Source: Neobacillus bataviensis LMG 21833
Lineage (GTDB): Bacteria > Bacillota > Bacilli > Bacillales > Cytobacillaceae
Assembly (NCBI RefSeq): GCF_000307875.1
Contig: NZ_AJLS01000074.1
Span: forward strand, 61,403-125,402
Direction: 5' to 3'
DNA length: 64,000 bases
Part shown: piece by piece, positions 46,829-56,511 of the stretch
Numbering within the stretch: position 1 is the stretch's first letter
Layout: every line of letters begins with the position of its first letter
Translations under genes and position numbers: made by a program
The notes under the pieces: generated by a model
What the model was told of the DNA's origin: nothing
Database searches by the model: none
What the model saw: only the letters and a program-made list of their open reading frames with translations

Positions 46829-48463
46829 TTATTTTTCAACAACCCAATCTTGTACGTCATAGAACATACCAAATTGTCTTGGTAAACCTACTTTTACCTT
46901 CTTAGATACTGCCCCCATAAGGTAATCTGAATAAAGTGAAATGGTTGGCAGGTCTTCATGAAGGATTTCCTGAATTTTGTCGTAAATCACTTTGCGATTT
47001 TCAGGATTTGGTTCTGATTTCCCTTTCATAATTAATTCATCAACCTCTGGATTGCTGTAATCAGCAAAGTTATATGGTCCATTAGTACCATAGAATGCAC
47101 TTAAATCCGGATCAATTTGGTAAGGGATTCCAAGGAACATTAAATCAAAATCATGTTTTGCTCCTTTTTGCATATGTGTAGGGAAATCGAACTTTTGAAT
47201 TTGAACATTTAAGCCTACTGCTTTAAGATTTTCCGCAATAATAACGGCTGATTGTTCACGAACCTGGTTACCAACAGGAACATTTACACGAATTGGCTTA
47301 TTCTTATCCCAGCCTGATTCCTCAATAAGCTTCTTTGCCTTCGTCAGATCATATTCATAGTTCTTAATATCTTTATTATAATATGGATGCAATTTTGTGT
47401 ATGGTCCATCAATAATCTCAGCTTTTCCTTTTAACAGCTTCTCTACTATTTGGGGACGATTAATTGCATATGCAATGGCCTGACGCATTTTTGGATCGGT
47501 GAAGGTTTTAGTATTCATGTAGATTTCTTGGTAATCATAGCCTTTACCGTCTATTGCCTCAACATTAGCCATATTTTTCACTTTTTCAATATCCTGAATG
47601 GCAACGGCGCCAACAGCTGGATAATTCATATGAATTTCGCCTGTTTGCAGCTGTGCTGTAATATTGGCTTGAGGAATAACTTTAAAGAAAAGTTTTTCTG
47701 TCTTCGGCGCTCCTCGGTAATAATTAGGATTCGCTTTAAATTCCACCTGTGTTTCCCCTTTGAAATCTACAAGCGTGTAAGCACCATTTGAAACAGTTGG
47801 TTTCAGCATAAATGGATCTTGATGAAGAGTTGCAAGATCTTTATCCTTCAGAATATGGCTAGGTATGATTCTGAAATTGATTAGGTTCCCTTTAATATAG
47901 TTAGGGTCAGTCGGTTGTTTTGTATGAATGATAAAGGTTTTGTCGTCGACGATTTCGATGCCTTTTACAGTCTTTTCTCCTTTAAGCAGTTGTCCATTAT
48001 CATCCAAACCCTCAATAATATTAAGAGTTTTTAAGCCTACGCTTTGTGCAACAGGATTCGCTATTGTTTCAAAGGTAAATTTAACATCCTCTGTTGTAAC
48101 AGGCTTTCCATCAGTCCAATTTGCCTTTGGATTAATTTTAATTGTAAAGGCTTGATTATCCTTAGTTTCAAAGCTTTCTGCTAATTTAAATTGAAACTCC
48201 ATTTTTTCATTTGGTTCAAATAATGGATCGAATAAAATGGATGAAAGAGTCATCGCTCCCAAATCACGGGCATTAATCGGATTAAGTGAACCAATTGCGT
48301 TAGAAACACCGACAACAATGGTATCACCCAAACCTGCTGATGCATTCCCCTTCTCTTTGTCCTTTGATGAAGACGATGTTTCATCTGCACCAGAACATGC
48401 ACTTAAAAAAAGCAGCATAAGAATTGATAAAATGGTTAAAAACTTTATCCTCGCATTTTTCAT
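46829..48463 (-). CDS. Peptide ABC transporter substrate-binding lipoprotein
   Basis: 544 residues. The lipoprotein signal ILMLLFLSACSG has its lipidated Cys at 23. The SBP family 5 body has PINARDLGAMTLSSILFDPL, WTDGKPVTTEDVKFTFE and RQAIAYAINRPQIVEKLLKG. It captures peptides or related oligomers outside the membrane for the permease pair. It is the last gene of its operon (D-F-B-C-A order, names by position) and ends at a large hairpin. Confidence 0.92.
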   Translation of the reverse strand: MKNARIKFLTILSILMLLFLSACSGADETSSSSKDKEKGNASAGLGDTIVVGVSNAIGSLNPINARDLGAMTLSSILFDPLFEPNEKMEFQFKLAESFETKDNQAFTIKINPKANWTDGKPVTTEDVKFTFETIANPVAQSVGLKTLNIIEGLDDNGQLLKGEKTVKGIEIVDDKTFIIHTKQPTDPNYIKGNLINFRIIPSHILKDKDLATLHQDPFMLKPTVSNGAYTLVDFKGETQVEFKANPNYYRGAPKTEKLFFKVIPQANITAQLQTGEIHMNYPAVGAVAIQDIEKVKNMANVEAIDGKGYDYQEIYMNTKTFTDPKMRQAIAYAINRPQIVEKLLKGKAEIIDGPYTKLHPYYNKDIKNYEYDLTKAKKLIEESGWDKNKPIRVNVPVGNQVREQSAVIIAENLKAVGLNVQIQKFDFPTHMQKGAKHDFDLMFLGIPYQIDPDLSAFYGTNGPYNFADYSNPEVDELIMKGKSEPNPENRKVIYDKIQEILHEDLPTISLYSDYLMGAVSKKVKVGLPRQFGMFYDVQDWVVEK

Positions 48464-48510
48464 TTTTTTCCCTCACTCTCTTATATAATAATTGATTAGT
48501 TTTATTCACA

Positions 48511-49428
48511 CTATTTCAACGTTTTCGGATCAAGGGCATCACGCAGCCCATCCCCGATAAAATTGATAGCTAAAACAACAAGGACAATCAACATTCCAGG
48601 TGGAACCCAAAGCCATGGCTGTGAGGTTAATACGGTTAAGGATTGGGCATCGGTCAGCATATTTCCCCAGCTTGCTGTTGGCGGCTGAACTCCCATCCCC
48701 AGAAAACTAAGCGAAGCCTCTACAATGATTGCAGCTGCAATCCCAAATGTTGCCTGGACAAGAATTGGTGCAATTGCATTTGGTAAAATATGCTGGAATA
48801 AAATCCTTGGGGTACTTAATCCAAGCACAACCCCTGATTTCACATAATCAACATGTTTTAACGACAGTACACTGCCGCGGACCAATCTGGCAACCGACGG
48901 CCAGCCAAGGAGTCCCAAAATCCAGATAATATTTAACAGGTTTGGCCCTAGAATACTTACGACAACTAGAATTAACATCAAACTTGGGAATGACATGAAG
49001 ACATCTGTTAAGCGCATTAACACGATATCTACCCATCCGCCAAAGTAGCCTGAAACCGCCCCCACAATCGTACCAATGATACTATAAATCAAAACAGCTC
49101 CAAGGCCGACCATCATTGATACTCGGGAAGCATAGATTAAGCGTGTAAAAATATCCCGTCCCACTTGATCGGTGCCTAACCAGTGCTGGGACGATGGTGG
49201 CGCAGAAAACTCATCATAAACTTGAAAGGGTTCCTTAGGCGCAATAACAGGTGCAAAAATGGCAATGAGGATAATGAATAGCATAATTATACTGCCAGCT
49301 ACAGCTAAGCGATGTTTCATAAAACGCTTTACAATGATTTGAAAGGGTGTTTCCTCTCTGCCAAGTTCTGAATAGGAAATGGGTGGTGTTTCTACTTCAT
49401 TTTTGATACTGGTTTCCAGCATAGGCAT
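48511..49428 (-). CDS. Peptide ABC transporter permease (OppC/AppC-type)
   Basis: 305 residues. An N-terminal soluble segment and first helix (MKHRLAVAGSIIMLFIILIA) are followed by a large loop and the BPD_transp_1 domain; the EAA-type loop reads RGSVLSLKHVDYVKSGVVLG. SSQHWLGTDQVGRDIFTRLI is the OppC signature. It pairs with the upstream permease and lies 17 bases after it. Confidence 0.92.
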   Translation of the reverse strand: MPMLETSIKNEVETPPISYSELGREETPFQIIVKRFMKHRLAVAGSIIMLFIILIAIFAPVIAPKEPFQVYDEFSAPPSSQHWLGTDQVGRDIFTRLIYASRVSMMVGLGAVLIYSIIGTIVGAVSGYFGGWVDIVLMRLTDVFMSFPSLMLILVVVSILGPNLLNIIWILGLLGWPSVARLVRGSVLSLKHVDYVKSGVVLGLSTPRILFQHILPNAIAPILVQATFGIAAAIIVEASLSFLGMGVQPPTASWGNMLTDAQSLTVLTSQPWLWVPPGMLIVLVVLAINFIGDGLRDALDPKTLK

Positions 49429-49445
49429 GATCTATCCCTCCTTCC

Positions 49446-50396
49446 CTACTTATATTTAATTCGTGGATCAACAAATGAATAGAGAATATCCGTGAACAGG
49501 TTGGCAAATAAAACCATAAAAGCTGTTAAAAGATTAAGTGCCATCAAGGTTGGATAATCCCTTGACATGATTGATTGGATTGTAAGTTGTCCCATTCCCG
49601 GCCATTGAAAAACCTGTTCCGTGATGACCGCACCACCAAGTAAGAAAGGAATTTCTAGCCCTATAATCGTAATAATCGGAATGAGTGCATTTTTTAAGGC
49701 ATGTTTATTGGTGATGACCATTTCCTTTAATCCTTTAGCCCTTGCTGTTCGTAAATAATCTTGACCTAGAACCTCAAGCAGACTAGCTCGCACATAGCGA
49801 ACATATTGTCCGGCAATGCCCACCGCCAAGACGATAACTGGAAGGATTAGATGCTTTACTTTATCGAAGATGTCATCTTCACTTCCGAGAGTGGACATCC
49901 CTCCCGCAGGAAGAATTTGCAATTGCACTGCGAAGATATAAATAAGACCCAGGCCCAGGAAGAAATGTGGGATTGAAATTCCGAAAAAGGATGTACCTGT
50001 CGCAAAATAGTCGAGCTTACTGTATTGCTTTACTGCGCTAATAATCCCAATAGGAAGGGCAATGATTAATCCTACAATTAGGGCGAGAAACGTTAATTGA
50101 AAAGTGGGACCAATCCTTTCTACTATCATTTTTGAAACAGGTTCGTAGGTTGAAAATGAGTAGCCTAAATTCCCTTTAACAAGGTTACCCAGCCAGTGGA
50201 AAAACTGAACCCAAAGCGGATCATTCAAGCCTAATTGTTCTTTCCGTAAATTGAGCAGCTCCTGCGAAGTATTAGGGTCAACATACATATCAACTGGGTT
50301 TCCCGGTGCCATATTTATAATGATAAAGTTGACAATCGTTACCCCAAGCAGGACTGGAATGGCAATTAAAAGCCTGCGTATAATATAAGGAACCAA
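49446..50396 (-). CDS. Peptide ABC transporter permease (OppB/AppB-type)
   Basis: 316 residues and six helices. RRLLIAIPVLLGVTIVNFII begins OppB-type permeases, NMAPGNPVDMYVDPNTS is the external loop, and RASLLEVLGQDYLRTARAKG is the EAA loop that meets the ATPases. GAVITEQVFQWPGMGQLTI is typical near the C-terminus. It is the third gene of the operon. Confidence 0.92.
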   Translation of the reverse strand: MVPYIIRRLLIAIPVLLGVTIVNFIIINMAPGNPVDMYVDPNTSQELLNLRKEQLGLNDPLWVQFFHWLGNLVKGNLGYSFSTYEPVSKMIVERIGPTFQLTFLALIVGLIIALPIGIISAVKQYSKLDYFATGTSFFGISIPHFFLGLGLIYIFAVQLQILPAGGMSTLGSEDDIFDKVKHLILPVIVLAVGIAGQYVRYVRASLLEVLGQDYLRTARAKGLKEMVITNKHALKNALIPIITIIGLEIPFLLGGAVITEQVFQWPGMGQLTIQSIMSRDYPTLMALNLLTAFMVLFANLFTDILYSFVDPRIKYK

Positions 50397-50423
50397 TTTT
50401 GCACCCTCCTTCTAAAAACGTAA

Positions 50424-51428
50424 CTAAATTTCCCTTAAAGCATCGTTAATGGCAAAGCATGCAACACTATGTTCCTTCCCATTTAGTACTGGACTCAGCT
50501 GGCGGCAAATGGCTGTAGCAATTGGACAGCGAGTATGAAAGCTGCACCCGCTTGGGGGATTGGCTGGGCTCGGAACATCGCCAGGAATAATGATTCTCTC
50601 TTTAGACCTTAGTTCAGGGTTTGGAATAGGATAAGAACTTAAAAGTGCCTTTGTATAAGGATGCTTGGGATTACGAAAGATTTCCTCCGTTTTCGCTACT
50701 TCAACGATTTTCCCTAAATACATGACGGCAATTCGATCACTGATATATTTCACCGCGCCTAATCCATGTGCAATAAATAAATAGGTTAAGTTGAATTCCT
50801 TTTGCAAATCCTTCAACAGGTTTAATATTTGGGCCTGAATGGATACATCCAAAGCGGAAACAGGTTCATCACAAATGATTAATTTGGGGTTAAGGGATAA
50901 TGCTCTGGCAATTCCAATCCGCTGCCGCTGACCGCCTGAAAATTCATGTGGATAACGATTTTTATAGTTTTTGGGTAAGCCGACTAGTTCTAGCAGCTCG
51001 TCTACTCGTTTATGGAGATTCTCTTTTTCCACCACGTGATGAATTTTCATTGGTTCCTCAAGAAGATCCTTGATTCTTTTTCTTGGATTCAACGATGAAT
51101 AAGGGTCTTGAAAAATAATCTGGAGATCCCTGCGAATCCCTTTCATTGTTCTACTTTTTGCCTTCGTGATTTCTTGTTCCTGGAAGTACACCTTTCCCTC
51201 TGAGGCATTTTCCAGCCTAACAAGTGTCTTCCCAATGGTTGATTTACCGCAGCCTGATTCTCCAACTAATCCGAGTGTTTCACCAGGACGAATAATAAAG
51301 TCCACTCCATCCACTGCTTTAACGTGACCAACCGTTCTTGATAGAATCCCTTTTTTAATAGGATAATAGGTTTTTAATTTTTCTACTCTTAATAAAGGAG
51401 TGGAATCTTTATCCATCGTGATGGTCAT
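50424..51428 (-). CDS. Peptide ABC transporter ATP-binding protein (OppF/AppF-type)
   Basis: 334 residues. Walker A GLVGESGCGKSTIGKTL, signature EFSGGQRQRIGIARALSL, Walker B LIICDEPVSALD, and a C-terminal oligo_HPY region with CSFHTRCPIATAICRQ (cysteine-bearing motif of Opp/Dpp ATPases). Its start overlaps the end of the upstream ATPase gene by 4 bases. Confidence 0.93.
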   Translation of the reverse strand: MTITMDKDSTPLLRVEKLKTYYPIKKGILSRTVGHVKAVDGVDFIIRPGETLGLVGESGCGKSTIGKTLVRLENASEGKVYFQEQEITKAKSRTMKGIRRDLQIIFQDPYSSLNPRKRIKDLLEEPMKIHHVVEKENLHKRVDELLELVGLPKNYKNRYPHEFSGGQRQRIGIARALSLNPKLIICDEPVSALDVSIQAQILNLLKDLQKEFNLTYLFIAHGLGAVKYISDRIAVMYLGKIVEVAKTEEIFRNPKHPYTKALLSSYPIPNPELRSKERIIIPGDVPSPANPPSGCSFHTRCPIATAICRQLSPVLNGKEHSVACFAINDALREI

Positions 51429-52441
51429 TTGACTAATTCCTCCTTTGGCTTTCCGCTGAACATACGGCTTTGATCATTTTCGGTTAACCAGCACCTTACT
51501 TTGTGCCCCTCCTGGATTTGCTTTAGTACCGGCTGTTCCTGTTGGCAGCGCTGAGTTGCATGTGGACACCTAGAATGAAACCTGCAGCCCTTCGGCATAT
51601 GTTTCAGACTTGGGACCGACCCTGGAATAGAGACGAGCCGCTGTTCATTTTCATACTCTAGGTGAGGGATCGACGCCATTAACCCTTGTGTATAAGGATG
51701 CTTCGGTTCCTTAAAAAGCGTGTATACATCAGCTTCCTCCACTACCTGTCCGGCGTACATGACAATTACCCTATCAGCTGTCTCCGCAATAACGCCCAGA
51801 TCATGAGTAATGAGTATGATGGCCGTTTCTGAATCCTTTTGCAAATTCTTCATCAATTGTAAGATTTGAGCCTGAATCGTCACATCCAGTGCCGTGGTTG
51901 GTTCATCCGCGATGAGAAGCTTTGGTTTACATGCCAAGGCAATGGCAATCATCACTCTCTGCCTCATTCCTCCTGAAAATGCATGAGGATATTCCTTCAA
52001 CATTTCACCTGCCCTCGGAATCCCCACCTTTTTTAACATTTCAATTGCGTATTCCTTCGCATCCTTGGTATTCATTTTCAAATGAAGCTTGATCCCCTCT
52101 ATCATTTGATTACCAATGCTAAAAACTGGGTTTAAGGAGGTCATAGGCTCCTGAAAAATCATTGAAATTTCGTTTCCTCTGATTTCTCTTAACCTTTGTG
52201 CTGTCACCTTTGTAAGATCTTCATCCCCGAAAAAAATATGGCCATTTTTAACTTTTCCATTTTTGCCGAGCAGACCCATAATAGACAAGGAGGTTACACT
52301 TTTGCCGCATCCCGATTCCCCTACAATGCCGATGGTTTCTCCCTGACCGACCGAGAAACTCACCTCTTCAACCGAAATCACTTCTTCCTTGTCTGATTCA
52401 AATGCAATTTTCACATGATCCACTTCTAGCAAAGGTCTCAT
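51425..52441 (-). CDS. Peptide ABC transporter ATP-binding protein (OppD/AppD-type)
   Basis: 338 residues. Walker A GIVGESGCGKSVTSLSI, signature AFSGGMRQRVMIAIALAC, Walker B LLIADEPTTALD, and an oligo_HPY tail with GCRFHSRCPHATQRCQ. It is the first gene of the operon, divergent from the response regulator gene with a 243-base gap, so transcriptional control by that regulator is likely. Confidence 0.93.
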   Translation of the reverse strand: MRPLLEVDHVKIAFESDKEEVISVEEVSFSVGQGETIGIVGESGCGKSVTSLSIMGLLGKNGKVKNGHIFFGDEDLTKVTAQRLREIRGNEISMIFQEPMTSLNPVFSIGNQMIEGIKLHLKMNTKDAKEYAIEMLKKVGIPRAGEMLKEYPHAFSGGMRQRVMIAIALACKPKLLIADEPTTALDVTIQAQILQLMKNLQKDSETAIILITHDLGVIAETADRVIVMYAGQVVEEADVYTLFKEPKHPYTQGLMASIPHLEYENEQRLVSIPGSVPSLKHMPKGCRFHSRCPHATQRCQQEQPVLKQIQEGHKVRCWLTENDQSRMFSGKPKEELVK

Positions 52442-52684
52442 TTCCTCACCTCTCTTCTAAAGCCTAAAGAAATAATATTATAAATATTCAGTCTCTTAAA
52501 AAGATATTGAATTAGCATTTCACTTGATTATCACTATTTAATCAAAGTATCGGCGTGAAAAAAAGGGACTTGAATTGACATTTCGTATCATTAATTGACA
52601 AGAGTAAGAATTGGTTCCTCTTGTTTACAGGTTGAAAGTATAGTATATTTTGAATATTAAAATATTAATGTTAGGGGTGTGCAG

Positions 52685-53425
52685 GTGTATAAATTGGTGA
52701 TTGCTGATGATGAATATGAAATAAGACATGGATTAGTAACCTATTTCCCTTGGGAAGAGATTGGATTCGAAGTGATTGGACAAGCTTCTAATGGAAAAGA
52801 AGCACTAGAAGTGATTTCTGATGGGAATACAGATGTTTTACTATGTGATATACAGATGCCAATAATGACTGGTATTGAGGTTATCAAACAAATGCACCAG
52901 CAAAATTCATCTATTATGACTATTTTTCTAAGCGGTTACCAGGACTTCCAATATGCCCATTCAGCAATTAAATATGGGGTCAAAAATTTCCTTCTAAAAC
53001 CTACTAAATTTTCCGATTTAACGGAAGCGTTTACACAAATAAAGAAAGAGCTTGATCAAAGAAATCCCAAGCTCCCCGGTATGGTATCAACTAGTGACAT
53101 AACAAATCATAATGACCCGATTATTTATAAAATAAAAGAATATGTAAAATCCAATTTCAAAAGTGTCACCTTAGAAGAAGCCGCACAATTAGTGTTTATG
53201 AACCCGCATTATGTGAGCAAATATTTCAAACAAAAAACAGATGAAAATTTCTCGGATTTTGTATTCCAAATAAAGATGGAGGAAGCAGCAAAATTACTGA
53301 AAACAATGCAATACAAAGCCTATGAGGTCAGTGAAATGGTCGGTTATAGCAATGCTAAAAATTTCACTCGAGCATTCCGAAGATATTTCGGTGTAAGTCC
53401 GAAAGAATATCGACTCTTACATTAA
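52685..53425 (+). CDS. YesN-type response regulator (receiver plus AraC DNA-binding domain)
   Basis: 246 residues. The receiver domain has VIADDEYEIRHGL, the phospho-Asp in VLLCDIQMPIMTGIEV (about 54) and KYGVKNFLLKPTKFSDL. A short linker leads to an AraC domain (about 150-246) with VTLEEAAQLVFMNPHYVSKY, VSEMVGYSNAKNFTRAFRRY and FGVSPKEYR. The GTG at 52685 is 7 bases after AGGGG, better than the GTG at 52679. It forms an operon with the sensor 12 bases downstream and probably activates the divergent peptide importer. Confidence 0.92.
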   Translation: MYKLVIADDEYEIRHGLVTYFPWEEIGFEVIGQASNGKEALEVISDGNTDVLLCDIQMPIMTGIEVIKQMHQQNSSIMTIFLSGYQDFQYAHSAIKYGVKNFLLKPTKFSDLTEAFTQIKKELDQRNPKLPGMVSTSDITNHNDPIIYKIKEYVKSNFKSVTLEEAAQLVFMNPHYVSKYFKQKTDENFSDFVFQIKMEEAAKLLKTMQYKAYEVSEMVGYSNAKNFTRAFRRYFGVSPKEYRLLH

Positions 53426-53437
53426 GGACTAATTAAC

Positions 53438-55207
53438 ATGAATTCATTAAAACGTTCCTTTTATATTAAAAATTTAATCAAACTGCTTATTCCCATGCTC
53501 ATCCCCATCTTAATTCTAGGATCACTTGCGATACCACTAATTCATTTTTATTTAAAGGAAAAAATAAATCAGGAAAACCTGAATTTACTAAATCAAATCC
53601 AAATGAACTTTGAAATGATTTTCGATGAATTGAATTCGATAAACTTCACGATTGCAGCCAGTGCGGTTGAATTTATTGATTTGCAAAACATGCTTGAAAA
53701 GAATTGGCTTGATCGTGAGGATTATATTAAGCTGGCGTCGTTAAAAAACGTGATTGATTCCCCAGCTCTTGCGCATCCATATATCGATTCCATCTATATT
53801 TACATAGAGAATGATAAAAGGCGTTTTTTAACCTCTACGTCAGGCGGTGCGGTGGACCTTTCTACTTTCGAAGACACCTCTTGGTATGAGGGTCTTTTTA
53901 AAGAAAAAACCAACGAAACAATTTGGACCAAGAAAAGAACAATTATTCGGAAGCCATTAAATTTTCCCTCTCAAACGATTGAAGTCATTTCGTTGTATCG
54001 ATGTTTTACACTTGCAAATGGTAACCTAGGATACATAGTCTTAAATGTAAACACAGCTTATTTGAATGATTATTTAAATGGCTTATATAAAATGCCGGGA
54101 CAAAATATTTTGGTAATAGATGAGGCAAACAAGATTCTTTTTGAAAACTATCCAGTTCATTTAACCGCGTCAGAAACAGGGAAAATGGTGACCAGCACAA
54201 AAGAAATTGACACGATGAAAATTCAGAGTGAACCGTCCATCGTCTTTAAGCTGGAATCTGAAAAATATAGTTGGTTGTTTTTTTCATCCATACCGAAAAG
54301 CGCTCTTTATAAACTCCCCTATCAATTGAGCGTGGTGATTTTCATTCTATTATTCTTATCTATTATTGTTGGGGGAATTTTAGCCTACTTTTCAACGAAA
54401 AGAAATTTTGCAGATATACGATCCATTGTTACAATCCTAAACAATGCGGAAAAGGGTGAGCCCCTCCCACATTTACCAACCGTTATAACAGACGTTCATA
54501 ACTATATTATTCATAAGATCGTTTCAAACTTTATGGAGCAATCCTATATGAAAGTACGTCTATCGGAACGGAAATATAAAATGCAAGCACTGGAATTATC
54601 CATGCATCAATCCCAGTTAAATCCTCATTTTTTATTTAATACATTGGAGACTATTAATTGGAAGGTTTTTAGTCTTACGAAAAGACCAAATGAAATCAAT
54701 GATATGATCGATAATTTGGCTAATATCCTTCGCTATTCCTTAGATGCGAAGGATGACTTAGTCGTTTTAAGGGATGAAATAAAACATACCAAAAGCTATG
54801 TAGATATTCAAAAAATTAGGCACAAAGATCAATTTACTTGTATTTGGGAATGCGATGAGGGTGTTGATAAATATTTTGTCGTCAAACTTTTTCTGCAACC
54901 GCTTATTGAAAATTCCCTTCAACATGGCATGGTTGGATTGGTAAGAAAACTTTCCATAAAAGTAAAAATCAAAAGCTCTCTTACAGACCTTTATGTTTCC
55001 GTTATCGACAATGGTGTGGGAATGGATACAGCAAAATTAAAGGATATCCGCTCCAAATTGAAGTCAAATTATACTTCTACTGATCATATTGGTCTTTATA
55101 ATACAAACAAGCGTATACAATTAATCTATGGAGAAAATCAAGGAATAACATTTCGGAGTAAGCCTGGGTGGGGAACAATTGTAGCTGTGAAGATCCCGAT
55201 TAATTAA
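53438..55207 (+). CDS. YesM-type sensor histidine kinase
   Basis: 589 residues. N-terminal helix (LIKLLIPMLIPILILGSLAI), an extracellular dCache-like sensor (about 35-285), a second helix (SVVIFILLFLSIIVGGILAY), then the His_kinase domain with HQSQLNPHFLFNTLETINW (phospho-His) and a HATPase with LFLQPLIENSLQHGM, VIDNGVGMD and HIGLYNTNKRIQLIYG. YesM kinases usually sense sugars; the link here to peptide import and amidohydrolases suggests a different ligand. Confidence 0.92.
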   Translation: MNSLKRSFYIKNLIKLLIPMLIPILILGSLAIPLIHFYLKEKINQENLNLLNQIQMNFEMIFDELNSINFTIAASAVEFIDLQNMLEKNWLDREDYIKLASLKNVIDSPALAHPYIDSIYIYIENDKRRFLTSTSGGAVDLSTFEDTSWYEGLFKEKTNETIWTKKRTIIRKPLNFPSQTIEVISLYRCFTLANGNLGYIVLNVNTAYLNDYLNGLYKMPGQNILVIDEANKILFENYPVHLTASETGKMVTSTKEIDTMKIQSEPSIVFKLESEKYSWLFFSSIPKSALYKLPYQLSVVIFILLFLSIIVGGILAYFSTKRNFADIRSIVTILNNAEKGEPLPHLPTVITDVHNYIIHKIVSNFMEQSYMKVRLSERKYKMQALELSMHQSQLNPHFLFNTLETINWKVFSLTKRPNEINDMIDNLANILRYSLDAKDDLVVLRDEIKHTKSYVDIQKIRHKDQFTCIWECDEGVDKYFVVKLFLQPLIENSLQHGMVGLVRKLSIKVKIKSSLTDLYVSVIDNGVGMDTAKLKDIRSKLKSNYTSTDHIGLYNTNKRIQLIYGENQGITFRSKPGWGTIVAVKIPIN

Positions 55208-55238
55208 GTTTTGAATAGGCAGGTACAGAAAATGAAAT

Positions 55239-55283
55239 GAAGAGCCGGCGTTAAGCAGAGATATACTGCCCTCGCCGGCTCCT
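55239..55283. terminator. Bidirectional GC-rich hairpin
   Basis: GAGCCGGCG pairs with CGCCGGCTC between the convergent kinase and M20 genes; CCTTTCC follows on the plus strand. Confidence 0.75.
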
Positions 55284-55309
55284 TTCCGTTTCATGAAAAA
55301 TGAAGTGGT

Positions 55310-56497
55310 TTATTTTTCATTTAAAAATTTTAAGGCAGATCGTACGTAGTAATTAACCCCATGCACCAATGCCTCTTCTTTTACATCAAATTTAGGATGA
55401 TGATGCGGGTAATTTTCCTCAGGATTTTCGCTTCCTGCTCCCAAGAAAGCAAAGCACCCTGGAGCTACCTCTGCAAACGCAGAGAAATCTTCACTTCCCA
55501 TTAAGGCTTGCGACCGGATGAAATTACTTTCCCCAAAGGTTTCCACAATGGTTTGTTCAACCAGCGAGGTAATATTTTCTTCATTAATGGTCGGGCTGTA
55601 TCCAAAGCCATAGTCCAGCTGATAGGTTGCATCGTGTGCCTCAGTTAGCCCTTTTGTTAACTTTTCAATCCAGATAGGAATTTGACTGCGAATTTCAGGG
55701 TCAAACATACGCACAGTTCCCCCAATAGTCACGCGATCTGGGATGATATTATTTGCTGTTCCACCATGGAACTGTGTAACAGAAATTACTGCACGCTGAC
55801 TTGCATCCACTTTGCGGGAAATAAGCTGATTTATACCGTTCACTAGCTGGACACCGATGGCAATCGGGTCAACGGTTGCATTTGGTTCTGAACCGTGACC
55901 TCCCCTGCCCTGAATCACAATATCAAAATCATCACATGCTGCTGTCACATCACCATAACAAAGAGAAAATTTGCCCACCGGCCCTTGAGAACCAAGATGG
56001 AGACCAATCACACCATCGATTCCCTCTGCCGCACCTGCTTGGATCATTTCCTTCGCCCCGCCAGGGAACAATTCCTCAGCATGCTGAAAGAAAAACCTAA
56101 TTTCCCCTTTTATATCATCTTTTAGTTGGGAAAGTACTTTTGCGGCGCCTAATAACATGGCAGTATGTCCATCGTGACCACAAGCATGCATCACTCCATT
56201 GTTTTTAGACGCAAATGGTAATCCTGTTTTCTCTTGAATTGGCAATGCATCCATATCGGCCCTTAAGCCCAGTACTTTCCCTGGCCCCTTGCCGACAAGA
56301 CGTCCCATTACACTTGTTGGAGTTACCCTGGAAACCTCAATATTACTGAAGGATTGCAGTTTTTCAAACACGTATTTCGAGGTCTCAATCTCTTCAAAAG
56401 AAAGCTCTGGATTTGCGTGGAAATGCCTGCGCCACTGAACTACTTCTTCTTGAACGGCCTCAACCAATTTTTGAATATCTACGATTTTTTCAATCAC
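55310..56497 (-). CDS. M20D amidohydrolase/peptidase, tandem copy B
   Basis: 395 residues. RRHFHANPELSFEEIETS, LRADMDALPIQEKTGLPFAS, the metal His in HACGHDGHTAMLLGAAKVL and acidic pair in FQHAEELFPGG, plus MGSEDFSAFAEVAPGCFAFL at the end, mark the HipO/N-acyl-amino-acid amidohydrolase group. Metal ligands and the catalytic Glu are intact. The GTG start follows GAGGAGGGG. It lies 14 bases after copy A, with which it shares most of its sequence, so both came from a tandem duplication. Confidence 0.93.
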   Translation of the reverse strand: MIEKIVDIQKLVEAVQEEVVQWRRHFHANPELSFEEIETSKYVFEKLQSFSNIEVSRVTPTSVMGRLVGKGPGKVLGLRADMDALPIQEKTGLPFASKNNGVMHACGHDGHTAMLLGAAKVLSQLKDDIKGEIRFFFQHAEELFPGGAKEMIQAGAAEGIDGVIGLHLGSQGPVGKFSLCYGDVTAACDDFDIVIQGRGGHGSEPNATVDPIAIGVQLVNGINQLISRKVDASQRAVISVTQFHGGTANNIIPDRVTIGGTVRMFDPEIRSQIPIWIEKLTKGLTEAHDATYQLDYGFGYSPTINEENITSLVEQTIVETFGESNFIRSQALMGSEDFSAFAEVAPGCFAFLGAGSENPEENYPHHHPKFDVKEEALVHGVNYYVRSALKFLNEK

Positions 56498-56511
56498 AAA
56501 CTTCCCCTCCT